The notes under the pieces were generated by a model. It did not search any database, had not been told where the DNA came from, and saw only the letters and a list, made by a program, of their open reading frames with translations. A stretch of DNA of 51,929 nt from an uncultured Rhodospirillaceae bacterium. Lineage in GTDB: Bacteria > Pseudomonadota > Alphaproteobacteria > CAAGCB01 > CAG-977. Below are positions 31,039 to 39,017 of this stretch, piece by piece. The stretch's first letter is position 1; every line of letters begins with the position of its first letter. The stretch covers positions 1 through 51,929 of the forward strand of contig USCC01000003.1 in assembly GCA_900553035.1 (NCBI GenBank), read 5' to 3'. A program made the translations under genes and the position numbers.

Positions 31039-32513
31039 TGGACAAAGGTTTTCTGCCCTATCAGCGCGAATTGACGGATTGTGTGTTTAAATACCCCGTG
31101 ACCGTCGTCGAAAAGTCGCGACGGACGGGATACACTTGGGCGGCGGCGGGAATCTCCGTTTTGATTTCGGCGGCGGAAAACAACCCGTCGGATACGTATT
31201 ACATGGGTTATGATTTGGAGATGGCTCGCGAATTTATAGAGGTCGCGGGGGAATGGGCAAAACGCTTTTCCATGCTTTCTTCCGCCGTTGAAGAGTACGT
31301 TTTTGAAGATCCGGAATCCCCCGAAAAAAACATCAAAGCCTTTCGCATCACGTTTGCAAACGGCCGCAAGATTGTCGCGCTGCCCTCCGTTCCGAGGGCT
31401 TTGCGCGGCAAACAGGGCTTTGTGCTGATTGACGAAGCGGCATTCCATAACGATTTGGCCGAAGTTTTAAAGGCGGCTTTCGCTCTTTTGATTTGGGGCG
31501 GAAAAGTTTTAATTCTGTCCACGCATGACGGCGAAGACAATCCGTTCAACGAACTGATCAACGACGTTAGAGCGGGCAAAAAGCCTTACAAACTATTGCG
31601 CTGTACGTTTGACGACGCTTTAAAGGACGGGCTTTTCCGGCGTATTTGCCAAAAAACGGGCAAAGAATGGAGCAAAGAAGCCGAACAAAAATGGCGGCAG
31701 GAAATAATTGATTTTTACGGCGACGACGCGGAAGAAGAATTGTTTTGCGTGCCTTCCAGAGGTTCGGGAACATACCTGACCCGCGCTTTGATTGAACGGG
31801 CTATGGCCGCCGACATTCCCGTGTTGCGTTTGGCGCAAAAAGACGATTTTGCCGCGTTGCCCCCCGAAATGCGTGAAAAGAGTATTGACGACTGGCTGTC
31901 GGGCAACGTGGAAAGCCTGTTAAACGCCGTTCCGGACGACGGGCTGACGTCGTTCGGGTTTGACTTCGGTAGGTCGGGCGATTTGTCGGTCTTGTGGATT
32001 TTACGGGAACAAAAAGACCTTAGTTTGAAAACGCCGTTTGTCATAGAGCTTTCAAATATACCGTTTGACCAACAGCGTCAAATTCTGTTTTACGTCATCG
32101 ACCGCCTGCCGCGGTTTCATGCGGGCGCGATGGACGCCAGAGGCAACGGGTCGTATTTGGCCGAAGCGTGCTGGCAAAAATACGGTTCGGGAAAAATCGA
32201 CAAGGTCATGCTGTCGCAGGGTTGGTATCGGGACAATATGCCGGCGTTAAAGGCGCGATTTGAGGATGCGACGCTTTTAATTCCGAAGGACGCCGATATT
32301 TTAAGCGATCTGCGCGCCTTAAAAGTCGTCAAGGGAATAGCGTGCGTTCCCGAAAAACGAATAACGGGCAAAAACGGATTAAAGCGTCACGGCGATGCGG
32401 CGGTTGCTTTGGCTTTTGCCGTCGCGGCGTCAAGAACCGATCCGGTTGAATACGATTATATGACGTATGACGCCGATGACGACGGATTTAATTTCAACGA
32501 AGGAACGTATTAA
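31038..32513 (+). CDS. Large terminase subunit (Mu gp28)
   Basis: 491 residues. The ATPase part has the adenine-binding and Walker-A-like VVEKSRRTGYTWA and Walker B FVLIDEAAF with coupling motif LSTHD. The nuclease part has the RNase-H-like FGFDFGRSGDLSVLWIL and GAMDARGNG. This is the Mu gp28 family that cuts and packages phage DNA into proheads. Confidence 0.95.
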   Translation: MDKGFLPYQRELTDCVFKYPVTVVEKSRRTGYTWAAAGISVLISAAENNPSDTYYMGYDLEMAREFIEVAGEWAKRFSMLSSAVEEYVFEDPESPEKNIKAFRITFANGRKIVALPSVPRALRGKQGFVLIDEAAFHNDLAEVLKAAFALLIWGGKVLILSTHDGEDNPFNELINDVRAGKKPYKLLRCTFDDALKDGLFRRICQKTGKEWSKEAEQKWRQEIIDFYGDDAEEELFCVPSRGSGTYLTRALIERAMAADIPVLRLAQKDDFAALPPEMREKSIDDWLSGNVESLLNAVPDDGLTSFGFDFGRSGDLSVLWILREQKDLSLKTPFVIELSNIPFDQQRQILFYVIDRLPRFHAGAMDARGNGSYLAEACWQKYGSGKIDKVMLSQGWYRDNMPALKARFEDATLLIPKDADILSDLRALKVVKGIACVPEKRITGKNGLKRHGDAAVALAFAVAASRTDPVEYDYMTYDADDDGFNFNEGTY

Positions 32514-32514
32514 A

Positions 32515-34044
32515 ATGGCTGTTTTATTAGATCGGTTCGGTAATCCCGTCAAAACGTCGAATTTAACGAAAGAGGACGCTTCCTGTCTGATTGCGGGCGT
32601 TCGGATGCATGAATCGGGGTATCCGTCTTTCGGGCTGACGCCTAAAAAACTGTCAAGCCTGCTTAGATCGGCCGACGACGGCGATATGGACGCTTATTTG
32701 GATCTGGCCGAAGAAATGGAAGAAAAGGAACCGCAGTACCTTTCCGTTTTAGGGACGCGCAAACGCGCCGTGTCGCAGCTGGACGTCAGCGTCGAAGCCG
32801 CGGGAAGCTCTGCCGAAGAGGAAAAACACGCCGATTTCGTGCGCGAATTTATCGCTCGCGACACGCTTTCCGACGAACTGTTCGACCTGATGGACGCGGT
32901 CGGCAAAGGCTTTTCTGTTTCGGAAATCGTTTGGGAATGTTCGGAAAAACAATGGAAACCCGTCAAAATTCAGCACGTCAATCCGAAATGGTTTTCTTTG
33001 GACAAGGATATGCGGACGCTGTTGTTAAAAACGCAGGACGGCAAAGTTCCGCTTGAACCGTTTAAATATATTCAGTGCGTCATGAATGCAAAGTCGGGGC
33101 TTCCTCTTCGCGGCGGTCTGGCGCGTGTCGTGTCTTGGTATTATATGTTTAAAAACTTTGACGTTAAAAGCTGGGTTACCTTTTTAGAGGTTTACGGCCA
33201 GCCTTTGCGCGTCGGCAAATACGGGACGAACGCGACGCAAAAGGACAAAGAAACGCTGATGCGCGCCGTTTACAACATCGGCGCGGACACGGCGGCGTGC
33301 ATTCCCGAAAGCATGATGATCGAGTTCATCACGGCGCAAAATTCGGGGTCGGCGGAACTGTATCAACAGTTCGCGCAGTATGTCGATTTGATGATTTCAA
33401 AAATCGTTTTGGGGCAAACGACAACGACGGACGCCGTATCGGGCGGACACGCGGTTTCAAAAGAACATAACGAAGTCCGCCGCGACATCATGCGATCCGA
33501 CGCCAAGCAGCTGGCCGCTGTTTTAAAGCGCGATTTGATTATCCCGATGATTGATTTGAACTTCGGGACGCAGAAAAATTATCCGAACATACGCATCGGA
33601 AATTTCGACGACGAGGATTTAACGGCACTGTCCGACACCTTGTCAAAGCTGGTGCCGCTGGGGCTTCAAGTATCCGCGTCGCAGGTGCGTTCAAAAATCG
33701 GTCTTGACGCGCCGAAGGACGAAAACGACATTTTGAAATATGCCGCTCCGTCCTTTGATACGGCTTTTAATCAGGCGAAAAAATCTTTAAACGAAACCGA
33801 AAAATCTGAACCGGATTCCGTTGACGAAGCCGTCAAGGAAATGGAAGCCGAATGGGAGCGCGTTTTAACGCCCGTTATTTGTCCGGTTGAACGGCTTTTA
33901 AACGATTGTCACAGCTATGACGAGGCTTTTCAACGCCTTGCCGAAGCGTATCCGGACATGGATGCGGCGGCTTTGACGGAATATCTGGCGCAGGCCTTGT
34001 TCAAAGCAAATTTAAACGGGCGTTTAAATCATGGCCGGAATTGA
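32515..34044 (+). CDS. Portal protein (DUF935, Mu gp29)
   Basis: 509 residues from the ATG just after the terminase stop. LIAGVRMHESGYPSFGLTPKKLSSLLRSADDGD, AVGKGFSVSEIVWE and MMIEFITAQNSGSAELYQQFAQYVDLMISKIVLGQT are the DUF935 portal pattern. The dodecamer forms the DNA gate at one prohead vertex. It overlaps the MuF gene by 14 bp. Confidence 0.95.
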   Translation: MAVLLDRFGNPVKTSNLTKEDASCLIAGVRMHESGYPSFGLTPKKLSSLLRSADDGDMDAYLDLAEEMEEKEPQYLSVLGTRKRAVSQLDVSVEAAGSSAEEEKHADFVREFIARDTLSDELFDLMDAVGKGFSVSEIVWECSEKQWKPVKIQHVNPKWFSLDKDMRTLLLKTQDGKVPLEPFKYIQCVMNAKSGLPLRGGLARVVSWYYMFKNFDVKSWVTFLEVYGQPLRVGKYGTNATQKDKETLMRAVYNIGADTAACIPESMMIEFITAQNSGSAELYQQFAQYVDLMISKIVLGQTTTTDAVSGGHAVSKEHNEVRRDIMRSDAKQLAAVLKRDLIIPMIDLNFGTQKNYPNIRIGNFDDEDLTALSDTLSKLVPLGLQVSASQVRSKIGLDAPKDENDILKYAAPSFDTAFNQAKKSLNETEKSEPDSVDEAVKEMEAEWERVLTPVICPVERLLNDCHSYDEAFQRLAEAYPDMDAAALTEYLAQALFKANLNGRLNHGRN

Positions 34045-35323
34045 TTTTTCCCCTTTGCCGCCCGCCGAAGCCATCCGTTTTTTTCAAAAAAAAGGATATA
34101 AAATCGGCTTTGACTGGCGCGATGTCTGGAAAGAGGAGCACGCGATCGCCTTTACGGTTGCCAAAGCGATGCAGATTGACATTTTGCAGGATATTCGCTC
34201 CGCTTTGCAGGACGCTTTGGAAAACGGCACGACGTTTGATCAGTTTAAAAAAGATCTGATTCCCGTTTTGCAAAAAAAGGGCTGGTGGGGAAAACGGGAA
34301 ATGCCTGATTCGAAAACGGGATTGACGGAAAAGGTAACGCTCGGCACGCCGCGCCGCCTGTCAATCATTTACGACACGAACATTCGCACGGCGTATGCGG
34401 CGGGAGAGTGGGCGGCGATTGAAGAAAACGCCGAAGACGCGCCTTATTTGCGATATGTCTGCGTTCTGGATGAACGCACGCGGGCGCAACACCGTCAATG
34501 GCATGATTTGATTTTGCGCTATGACGATCCGTTCTGGGCGACGCATTATCCGCCGAACGGATGGAAATGCCGTTGTTCCGTCATTCAATATTCCGATAAC
34601 GATTTAAAGCGGCGCGGTTTCGTACCGTCAAAAAGCCCTCAAATTCGCTATACCGAATGGGAAAACAAACGAACGGGGAAAATCGAACGGATTCCAGAAG
34701 GCATCGCGCCGGGGTTTGATTATAACGTCGGCAAAGCCAGATACCGCGCTTTTACGCCTGAACCTGACGGCAATCCGCCGCAGACGTTCCAAAACCGCGC
34801 CGCCGAACTGCCGCCTTTGCCCGAAGCCTCGCCGATGCCGGAAAATTCCGTTTTGCCCGAAGGATTGAGCGATACGGAATACGCCCGCGCTTTTTTGTCC
34901 GAGTTCGGCGCGGATATCGGAAAAACCGTCGTTTATACCGATGTTGTCGGAGAACCGCTTGTCATCGACGAAGGGCTGTTTTTGAATAAACGGTCTCAAA
35001 CCCTTAAATCAGGCAAAAATAAACGCGGAAAATTTATGCGCCTGTTAGCTTATGCATTAAAAAATCCGGATGAAATCTGGCTGCGCTGGGAAAATGAAAA
35101 AACAACCGGCAAACCTGTTTTGAAAAGGCGATATATTAAAATCTATCAGACTGAAGACGGTAGCCATTGTCTGACTGTATTTGAAAAAGGCCAAAAGACA
35201 TGGAAAGGTGCAACAACGTTTCCAGCAAAAGCAGGAAAGCCTGAACAAACGAAAAACAATTATATCAATCAATATCGAGATGGTTTTTTGGCATATAAAA
35301 AACGCCAGTCGAATAGCAACTGA
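34031..35323 (+). CDS. MuF minor head protein with C-terminal PBECR2-like nuclease domain
   Basis: 430 residues. The N-terminal two thirds is the Mu F-like domain: TNIRTAYAAGEWAAIEE, CVLDERTRAQHRQWHDL and HYPPNGWKCRCSV. After a Pro-rich linker (about 250-280) comes a separate domain, GEPLVIDEGLFLNKRSQTLKSG ... KNPDEIWLRWE ... RRYIKIYQ ... HCLTVFEKG, which fits the PBECR2 (phage Barnase-EndoU-colicin E5/D-RelE-like) nuclease family. MuF proteins with toxin tails enter the prohead and may be injected with the DNA. Codon use in this tail is more AT-rich than in the head. Confidence 0.88.
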   Translation: MAGIDFSPLPPAEAIRFFQKKGYKIGFDWRDVWKEEHAIAFTVAKAMQIDILQDIRSALQDALENGTTFDQFKKDLIPVLQKKGWWGKREMPDSKTGLTEKVTLGTPRRLSIIYDTNIRTAYAAGEWAAIEENAEDAPYLRYVCVLDERTRAQHRQWHDLILRYDDPFWATHYPPNGWKCRCSVIQYSDNDLKRRGFVPSKSPQIRYTEWENKRTGKIERIPEGIAPGFDYNVGKARYRAFTPEPDGNPPQTFQNRAAELPPLPEASPMPENSVLPEGLSDTEYARAFLSEFGADIGKTVVYTDVVGEPLVIDEGLFLNKRSQTLKSGKNKRGKFMRLLAYALKNPDEIWLRWENEKTTGKPVLKRRYIKIYQTEDGSHCLTVFEKGQKTWKGATTFPAKAGKPEQTKNNYINQYRDGFLAYKKRQSNSN

Positions 35324-35330
35324 CGTTCAG

Positions 35331-35400
35331 ATGCATTCCTACGATTCCGCTATTCGGAGCGTTATGCATCCTTAATTTATTTTATTATGCCATCAATGAA
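35331..35400. other. Hairpin after the MuF gene
   Basis: GATGCAT and ATGCATC pair across about 27 bases, with an inner TCCG-CTATT-CGGA hairpin; T-rich sequence follows (35370-35390). Probably a terminator or processing site after the head operon. Confidence 0.5.
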
Positions 35401-35429
35401 ATGAAAAATCAAGATTAAGGAATTTTAAC

Positions 35430-35534
35430 ATGACGGTGCCCGTCTGTACCTGTCCGGGGGTCATTGATTTGTTTTATCCGAGCCTTTTCCTTTTTTTCGG
35501 ATTTGTCCTGTGGCTGATGTTTAAACACGCATAA
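35430..35534 (+). CDS. Tiny membrane peptide
   Basis: 34 residues: MTVPVCTCPGVIDLFYPSLFLFFGFVLWLMFKHA. AAGG stands before the ATG, and a single hydrophobic helix fills the second half. Tentative: it may be a real small membrane protein or a chance frame in the 400-bp gap. No toxin or immunity role can be inferred. Confidence 0.4.
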   Translation: MTVPVCTCPGVIDLFYPSLFLFFGFVLWLMFKHA

Positions 35535-35552
35535 AAAACAAAAACCGAAAAT

Positions 35553-35580
35553 AAAGCCGCGTCATGCGGCTTTGTCATTT
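35553..35580 (+). terminator. Intrinsic terminator
   Basis: AAAGCCGC (35553-35560), loop GTCAT, GCGGCTTT (35566-35573), then GTCATTTTT. It insulates the following AT-rich cargo pair from the head genes. Confidence 0.75.
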
Positions 35581-35706
35581 TTCGGCTATCGTTTTACGTT
35601 ATCAAATCCAAAACGCACACAGCCCCGTTTAATACCCGTTTAACTTCGATGTTTTTTATGGAAATTTTTCCTAATTTATAGATTTTTAAAAATTTGTCAG
35701 TTATGG

Positions 35707-35712
35707 TACAAT
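35707..35712 (+). promoter_or_regulatory. Candidate -10 of the cargo pair promoter
   Basis: TACAAT 21 bases before the DUF488 gene's ribosome binding site and start, in an AT-rich stretch. The -35 is poor (TTTTAA at 17 bp). It suggests expression separate from the late operon, but the evidence is weak. Confidence 0.35.
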
Positions 35713-35732
35713 CAAACAAAAGGAGAACGTTC

Positions 35733-36638
35733 ATGGATAAGCCTTTTTTATATTCACGTCAAAAAGTGATTTTAGCCTTATTAGAGGCATTTGGCGGAAC
35801 GTTGCCTAAAACGGATATGCAAAAGTATATATTTCTTTTTACGCAACGTTGTCAAAAAGAAGGGGAACGTAGTTATGATTTTATTCCTTATAAATATGGC
35901 TGTTACTCTTTTCAATTTGAAAAAGATCGCCAAACTTTGGCGGATATGGGCATAATATTCGGAGATGATTGGCGGCTTCCTGATGGTAATGAAATATATT
36001 TAAAAATGTTTGATAAAACAGAACAGTCAAAAATGCGTTATTTTGCTGAAATATACAAGAAAAAGCATGGAGATGCATTGTTGCATGAAGTTTATACAAA
36101 GTATCCATATTATGCCATAAACAGCGAAGTGAAAGAAAGAGTTTTAAACCGAGAAGAATTAGAAAAAGTAAAGGTTTCTGTTCCTCATAATGATTCTGTT
36201 TGTTTCTTCACCATTGGTTATGAAGGAAAAACCATAGAAAATTATATTAACCGCCTGATTAAAAATAATATTCATCTGGTTTGTGATGTTAGAGCCAATC
36301 CATTTAGTCGAAAATATGGATTTTCTCAGCGTGACTTATCCGTATTGTTAAAAAAAATTGGAATTGAATATGTGCATATGCCTGAATTGGGAATAGTTTC
36401 AGATAAACGCCAAGAATTAAAGACTCAAGAAGATTATGACGCTTTATTTTCTTGGTACGAAAAAAATATTCTTCCAACAAAAACAGAAATATTGAACAAA
36501 TTAAAAGATATGCTAATGCAATATACGCGCATAGCTATCACTTGCTTTGAAGCAGATGTCAAGCAATGCCATAGGGGACGAATTGCAAAAATTCTATCTG
36601 AACAATCGGACTGGAATACGCCAATAGAACATATCTAG
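35733..36638 (+). CDS. DUF488 protein with an N-terminal SocA/DUF4065-like domain (cargo gene 1)
   Basis: 301 residues from the ATG behind AAAGGAGAACG. The C-terminal half has the DUF488 marks: FFTIGYEGKTIENYINRL, VCDVRANPFSRKYGFSQRDL and the final ITCFEADVKQCHRGRIA. The N-terminal part (about 5-110, KVILALLEAFGGTLPKTDMQKYIFLFTQ ... FIPYKYGCYSF) resembles the DUF4065/SocA type of antitoxin-like domain. AT-rich and unlike the flanking genes. It is one nucleotide from the next gene, so the two form a unit inserted between head and protease genes. Function unknown; a defence role is plausible. Confidence 0.82.
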   Translation: MDKPFLYSRQKVILALLEAFGGTLPKTDMQKYIFLFTQRCQKEGERSYDFIPYKYGCYSFQFEKDRQTLADMGIIFGDDWRLPDGNEIYLKMFDKTEQSKMRYFAEIYKKKHGDALLHEVYTKYPYYAINSEVKERVLNREELEKVKVSVPHNDSVCFFTIGYEGKTIENYINRLIKNNIHLVCDVRANPFSRKYGFSQRDLSVLLKKIGIEYVHMPELGIVSDKRQELKTQEDYDALFSWYEKNILPTKTEILNKLKDMLMQYTRIAITCFEADVKQCHRGRIAKILSEQSDWNTPIEHI

Positions 36639-36639
36639 C

Positions 36640-37485
36640 ATGAAAAAAGAAAAAATCTTTATAACTGTCAAAACATACCCATCTATTTCTACTTCCTATG
36701 GTGAATTAGTATGTACGGCCGGCATTCGTGAGGATGGTTCATGGATCCGCATTTATCCTGTGCCTTTTAGGACATTAGAAACATGGAGACAATATAAAAA
36801 ATATCAATGGATAGAAGCATTGATTGAAAGGAATGAAGCTGACATTCGGCCCGAAAGTTTTAAAGTTATTGATATTGATAATATTAACTTATTGGATGAA
36901 GTAAAAAATTGGGATGAACGAAAAAAGATTATTTTGTCAAAAAATAAAATTTATGATGATCTGGAAGAACTTATTGATTTAGCAAAAAATAAAAACTTAT
37001 TGTCTTTGGCTGTTTTTAAACCCAAACATATAAAGCGTCTAAAAATAAAAAGAGAAAAAGAAGACAAGAAACAATTAGAAAAGAAAGTGACTTTGAAGGC
37101 AAGATCAAAGCAGATAAACCTTTTCGGTCAGTCTTTTGATGATTTTGAACCGGTTGATCGGCTTCCTTTTAAGTTTTCATATGTTTTTGAAGATATTAAA
37201 GGAAGAGAAAGTTCTTTAATGATTGAAGATTGGGAAATTGGTGTTTTGTATCGGAATTGTTTTTTGAATGCTAGAAAAAAGAATAAAAATCTTTCAGAAG
37301 ATGAGCTTATGCAAATAGCCGCTCAAAAAGTCAAAGAAAAATATGAAGATAAATTCTTAAAAGAAAATGATATTCTTTTATTTTTGGGAACGACAAAAGA
37401 GTATCATAAAATTGCTCCTAATCCTTTCGTTATTATTGGAGTATTTTATCCTCCAATAGAAAAACAACTTGATCTTTTCTTTTGA
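36640..37485 (+). CDS. Unknown partner protein of the DUF488 gene (cargo gene 2)
   Basis: 281 residues, very AT-rich. It starts KIFITVKTYPSISTSYGELVCTAGIREDGSWIRIYPVPFR, then has a charged coiled middle (about 120-160), and ends with DWEIGVLYRNCF ... ENDILLFLGTTKEYHKIAPNPFVIIGVFYPP. I know this only as an uncharacterised protein often found beside DUF488 genes. The last segment recalls the beta-barrel of ASCH/PUA-like RNA-binding domains, but this is weak. No membrane segment. Confidence 0.75.
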   Translation: MKKEKIFITVKTYPSISTSYGELVCTAGIREDGSWIRIYPVPFRTLETWRQYKKYQWIEALIERNEADIRPESFKVIDIDNINLLDEVKNWDERKKIILSKNKIYDDLEELIDLAKNKNLLSLAVFKPKHIKRLKIKREKEDKKQLEKKVTLKARSKQINLFGQSFDDFEPVDRLPFKFSYVFEDIKGRESSLMIEDWEIGVLYRNCFLNARKKNKNLSEDELMQIAAQKVKEKYEDKFLKENDILLFLGTTKEYHKIAPNPFVIIGVFYPPIEKQLDLFF

Positions 37486-37531
37486 CATTTTTCCAAATCG
37501 GGGCAATATAAAAACGGCGGGAATCCTGACG

Positions 37532-37557
37532 GTTTGCAGTGAACTGTTCAGAATATT
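37532..37557 (+). promoter_or_regulatory. Late promoter, copy 2 (Mor/C-type activator site)
   Basis: Identical over 26 bp to 29600-29625 and located just before the protease/scaffold gene, where Mu has its late promoter PI. TATTTT follows as a possible -10. A CCCCC-TAAAAT-GGGGG hairpin (about 37574-37589) then sits directly against the ATG and may modulate initiation. Confidence 0.7.
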
Positions 37558-37588
37558 TTTAAAATTCCCGTCCCCCTAAAATGGGGGC

Positions 37589-38596
37589 ATGAAAAACGAA
37601 ACCGAAAAATTTAAATTAGCCCGCGCCGAAACCTCTGCCGTCCTGATCGGGACGGAAGACGAAAACGCCGTGCCGAACGTGATCCGTCTGATGCCCGTCG
37701 GGGACATCGCCGGGCGCGACGGGCGGCGTTTTTATCTGGATGATCCCGAAACGGTCATTGCAGAAACGGCCGTGTATAAAAAGAATCTCGATCTTTTAAT
37801 CGATTATAACCATCAGTCCGAATATGCAGAACAAAACGGCCGGCCCGCGCCTGCCGCTGGATGGATGACGGATTTTTTTGTCGCGGACGGACATCTGTGC
37901 GCCACCGTACAGTGGACGGCAAAAGCGGCGGAACACATTAAAAACCGCGAATTTCGCTATATTTCGCCGGTGTTTTTCCATACCGGCGGAAAAATCCGTC
38001 GCATCGTTTCGGCCGCGTTGACAAATACGCCGAATTTTGACTTGAAAGCCCTGAATCAGACACAAAAAAAGGAGAACAGTATGGACAAGGAAAAAGCCCT
38101 TTGTCAGGCCCTGAACGCGCCTGATGAAGAAAATGCCCTTTTGCGTATCGAAGAATTAAAAAGCGCGCAAAAGGAATTAAACGAAATCGCCGCCGCTCTT
38201 GAATGCGAAGCCAAAGCCGAAGCGGTTATCAAAGCCGTAAACGAAACAAAAGCGGATCCCGCAAAATTCGTTGAGATCGACAAGGTCGCCGATCTGACCC
38301 GCGAATTAAACGAAATCAAAGCCGAACGCGCCGAAGAAAAGGCGGAAAACGCGGTCAACGCCGCAATCCGCGACGGCCGTCTGCCGCCGGTTTTAAAAGA
38401 GAACGCTAAAGAAATCTGCAAAAAGATGGGCGAAACGGCGTTGAACGAATTCATTTCAAAAATGCCCAAAATATCCGCGCCGTCTTTGGCCGCGGGCGAA
38501 CCGCCCAAGCCCGCCTGCGACGCTTTGAGCGAAGACGAAAAGGAAATCTGCGAAATCATGGGCATTTCATCGGAAACTTTCAAGAAAGGAAAATAA
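37589..38596 (+). CDS. Prohead protease with scaffold domain (Mu gene I/Z)
   Basis: 335 residues. The N-terminal half (to about 160) is the Mu I protease family: GRRFYLDDPETVIAE, LLIDYNHQSEYAEQNGRPAPAAGWM (His-containing) and REFRYISPVFF. The C-terminal half is a charged helical scaffold. It should process itself, the scaffold and perhaps MuF during prohead maturation. An internal start at 38081 yields the separate scaffold. Confidence 0.93.
   Translation: MKNETEKFKLARAETSAVLIGTEDENAVPNVIRLMPVGDIAGRDGRRFYLDDPETVIAETAVYKKNLDLLIDYNHQSEYAEQNGRPAPAAGWMTDFFVADGHLCATVQWTAKAAEHIKNREFRYISPVFFHTGGKIRRIVSAALTNTPNFDLKALNQTQKKENSMDKEKALCQALNAPDEENALLRIEELKSAQKELNEIAAALECEAKAEAVIKAVNETKADPAKFVEIDKVADLTRELNEIKAERAEEKAENAVNAAIRDGRLPPVLKENAKEICKKMGETALNEFISKMPKISAPSLAAGEPPKPACDALSEDEKEICEIMGISSETFKKGK
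38081..38596 (+). CDS. Scaffold protein from an internal start (Mu Z-like)
   Basis: AAAGGAG lies 7-8 bases before an in-frame ATG inside the protease gene, at residue 165. The product, MDKEKALCQALNAPDEENALL and onward, 171 residues, would be the scaffold domain alone. Mu produces Z from an internal start in I in the same way. Confidence 0.75.
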   Translation: MDKEKALCQALNAPDEENALLRIEELKSAQKELNEIAAALECEAKAEAVIKAVNETKADPAKFVEIDKVADLTRELNEIKAERAEEKAENAVNAAIRDGRLPPVLKENAKEICKKMGETALNEFISKMPKISAPSLAAGEPPKPACDALSEDEKEICEIMGISSETFKKGK

Positions 38597-38597
38597 T

Positions 38598-39005
38598 ATG
38601 CCGCAGGTAGATACAAAAGAACGGGACGGCATTTTGATCGTGCACCCCGTTAAAGCCGACACAAAAGTATGCGCTGGAGAGATCGGCTGTTTGGACGCGA
38701 ACGGATATTTGGTTCCAGCATCTGTTGCGACAGGCCTGAAAGCCGTCGGGCGTATTGAAGAAACCGTTACCGGAGGAACGACGGACGGCGAAGAAAAAGC
38801 GTTGGTCAAAAAAGGCGTGTTTTTATTGAAAAACAACGCTTCGGACAAAGTGACCCGCACTCATATCGAAAGCGATTGTTATTTGTCGGGCGCGGCCGAA
38901 GTCGCCGCAACGGACGGCAAAGGCGAAGGAACTGCCGCGACGCGCTCCAAAGCCGGAAAAGTCATTGACGTCGAGGGCGATTTTGTCGCCGTCAAATTCG
39001 ATTAA
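38598..39005 (+). CDS. Head protein, candidate decoration protein (gp33-like)
   Basis: 135 residues, MPQVDTKERDGILIVHPVKADTKVCAGEIGCLDANGYLVPASVATGLKAVGRIEE..., a small all-beta protein of the type found between scaffold and capsid in Mu relatives (some DUF2190-like). It is expected to stabilise the capsid surface. No cleavage signal seen. Confidence 0.78.
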   Translation: MPQVDTKERDGILIVHPVKADTKVCAGEIGCLDANGYLVPASVATGLKAVGRIEETVTGGTTDGEEKALVKKGVFLLKNNASDKVTRTHIESDCYLSGAAEVAATDGKGEGTAATRSKAGKVIDVEGDFVAVKFD

Positions 39006-39017
39006 ACGGGGGAAAAA

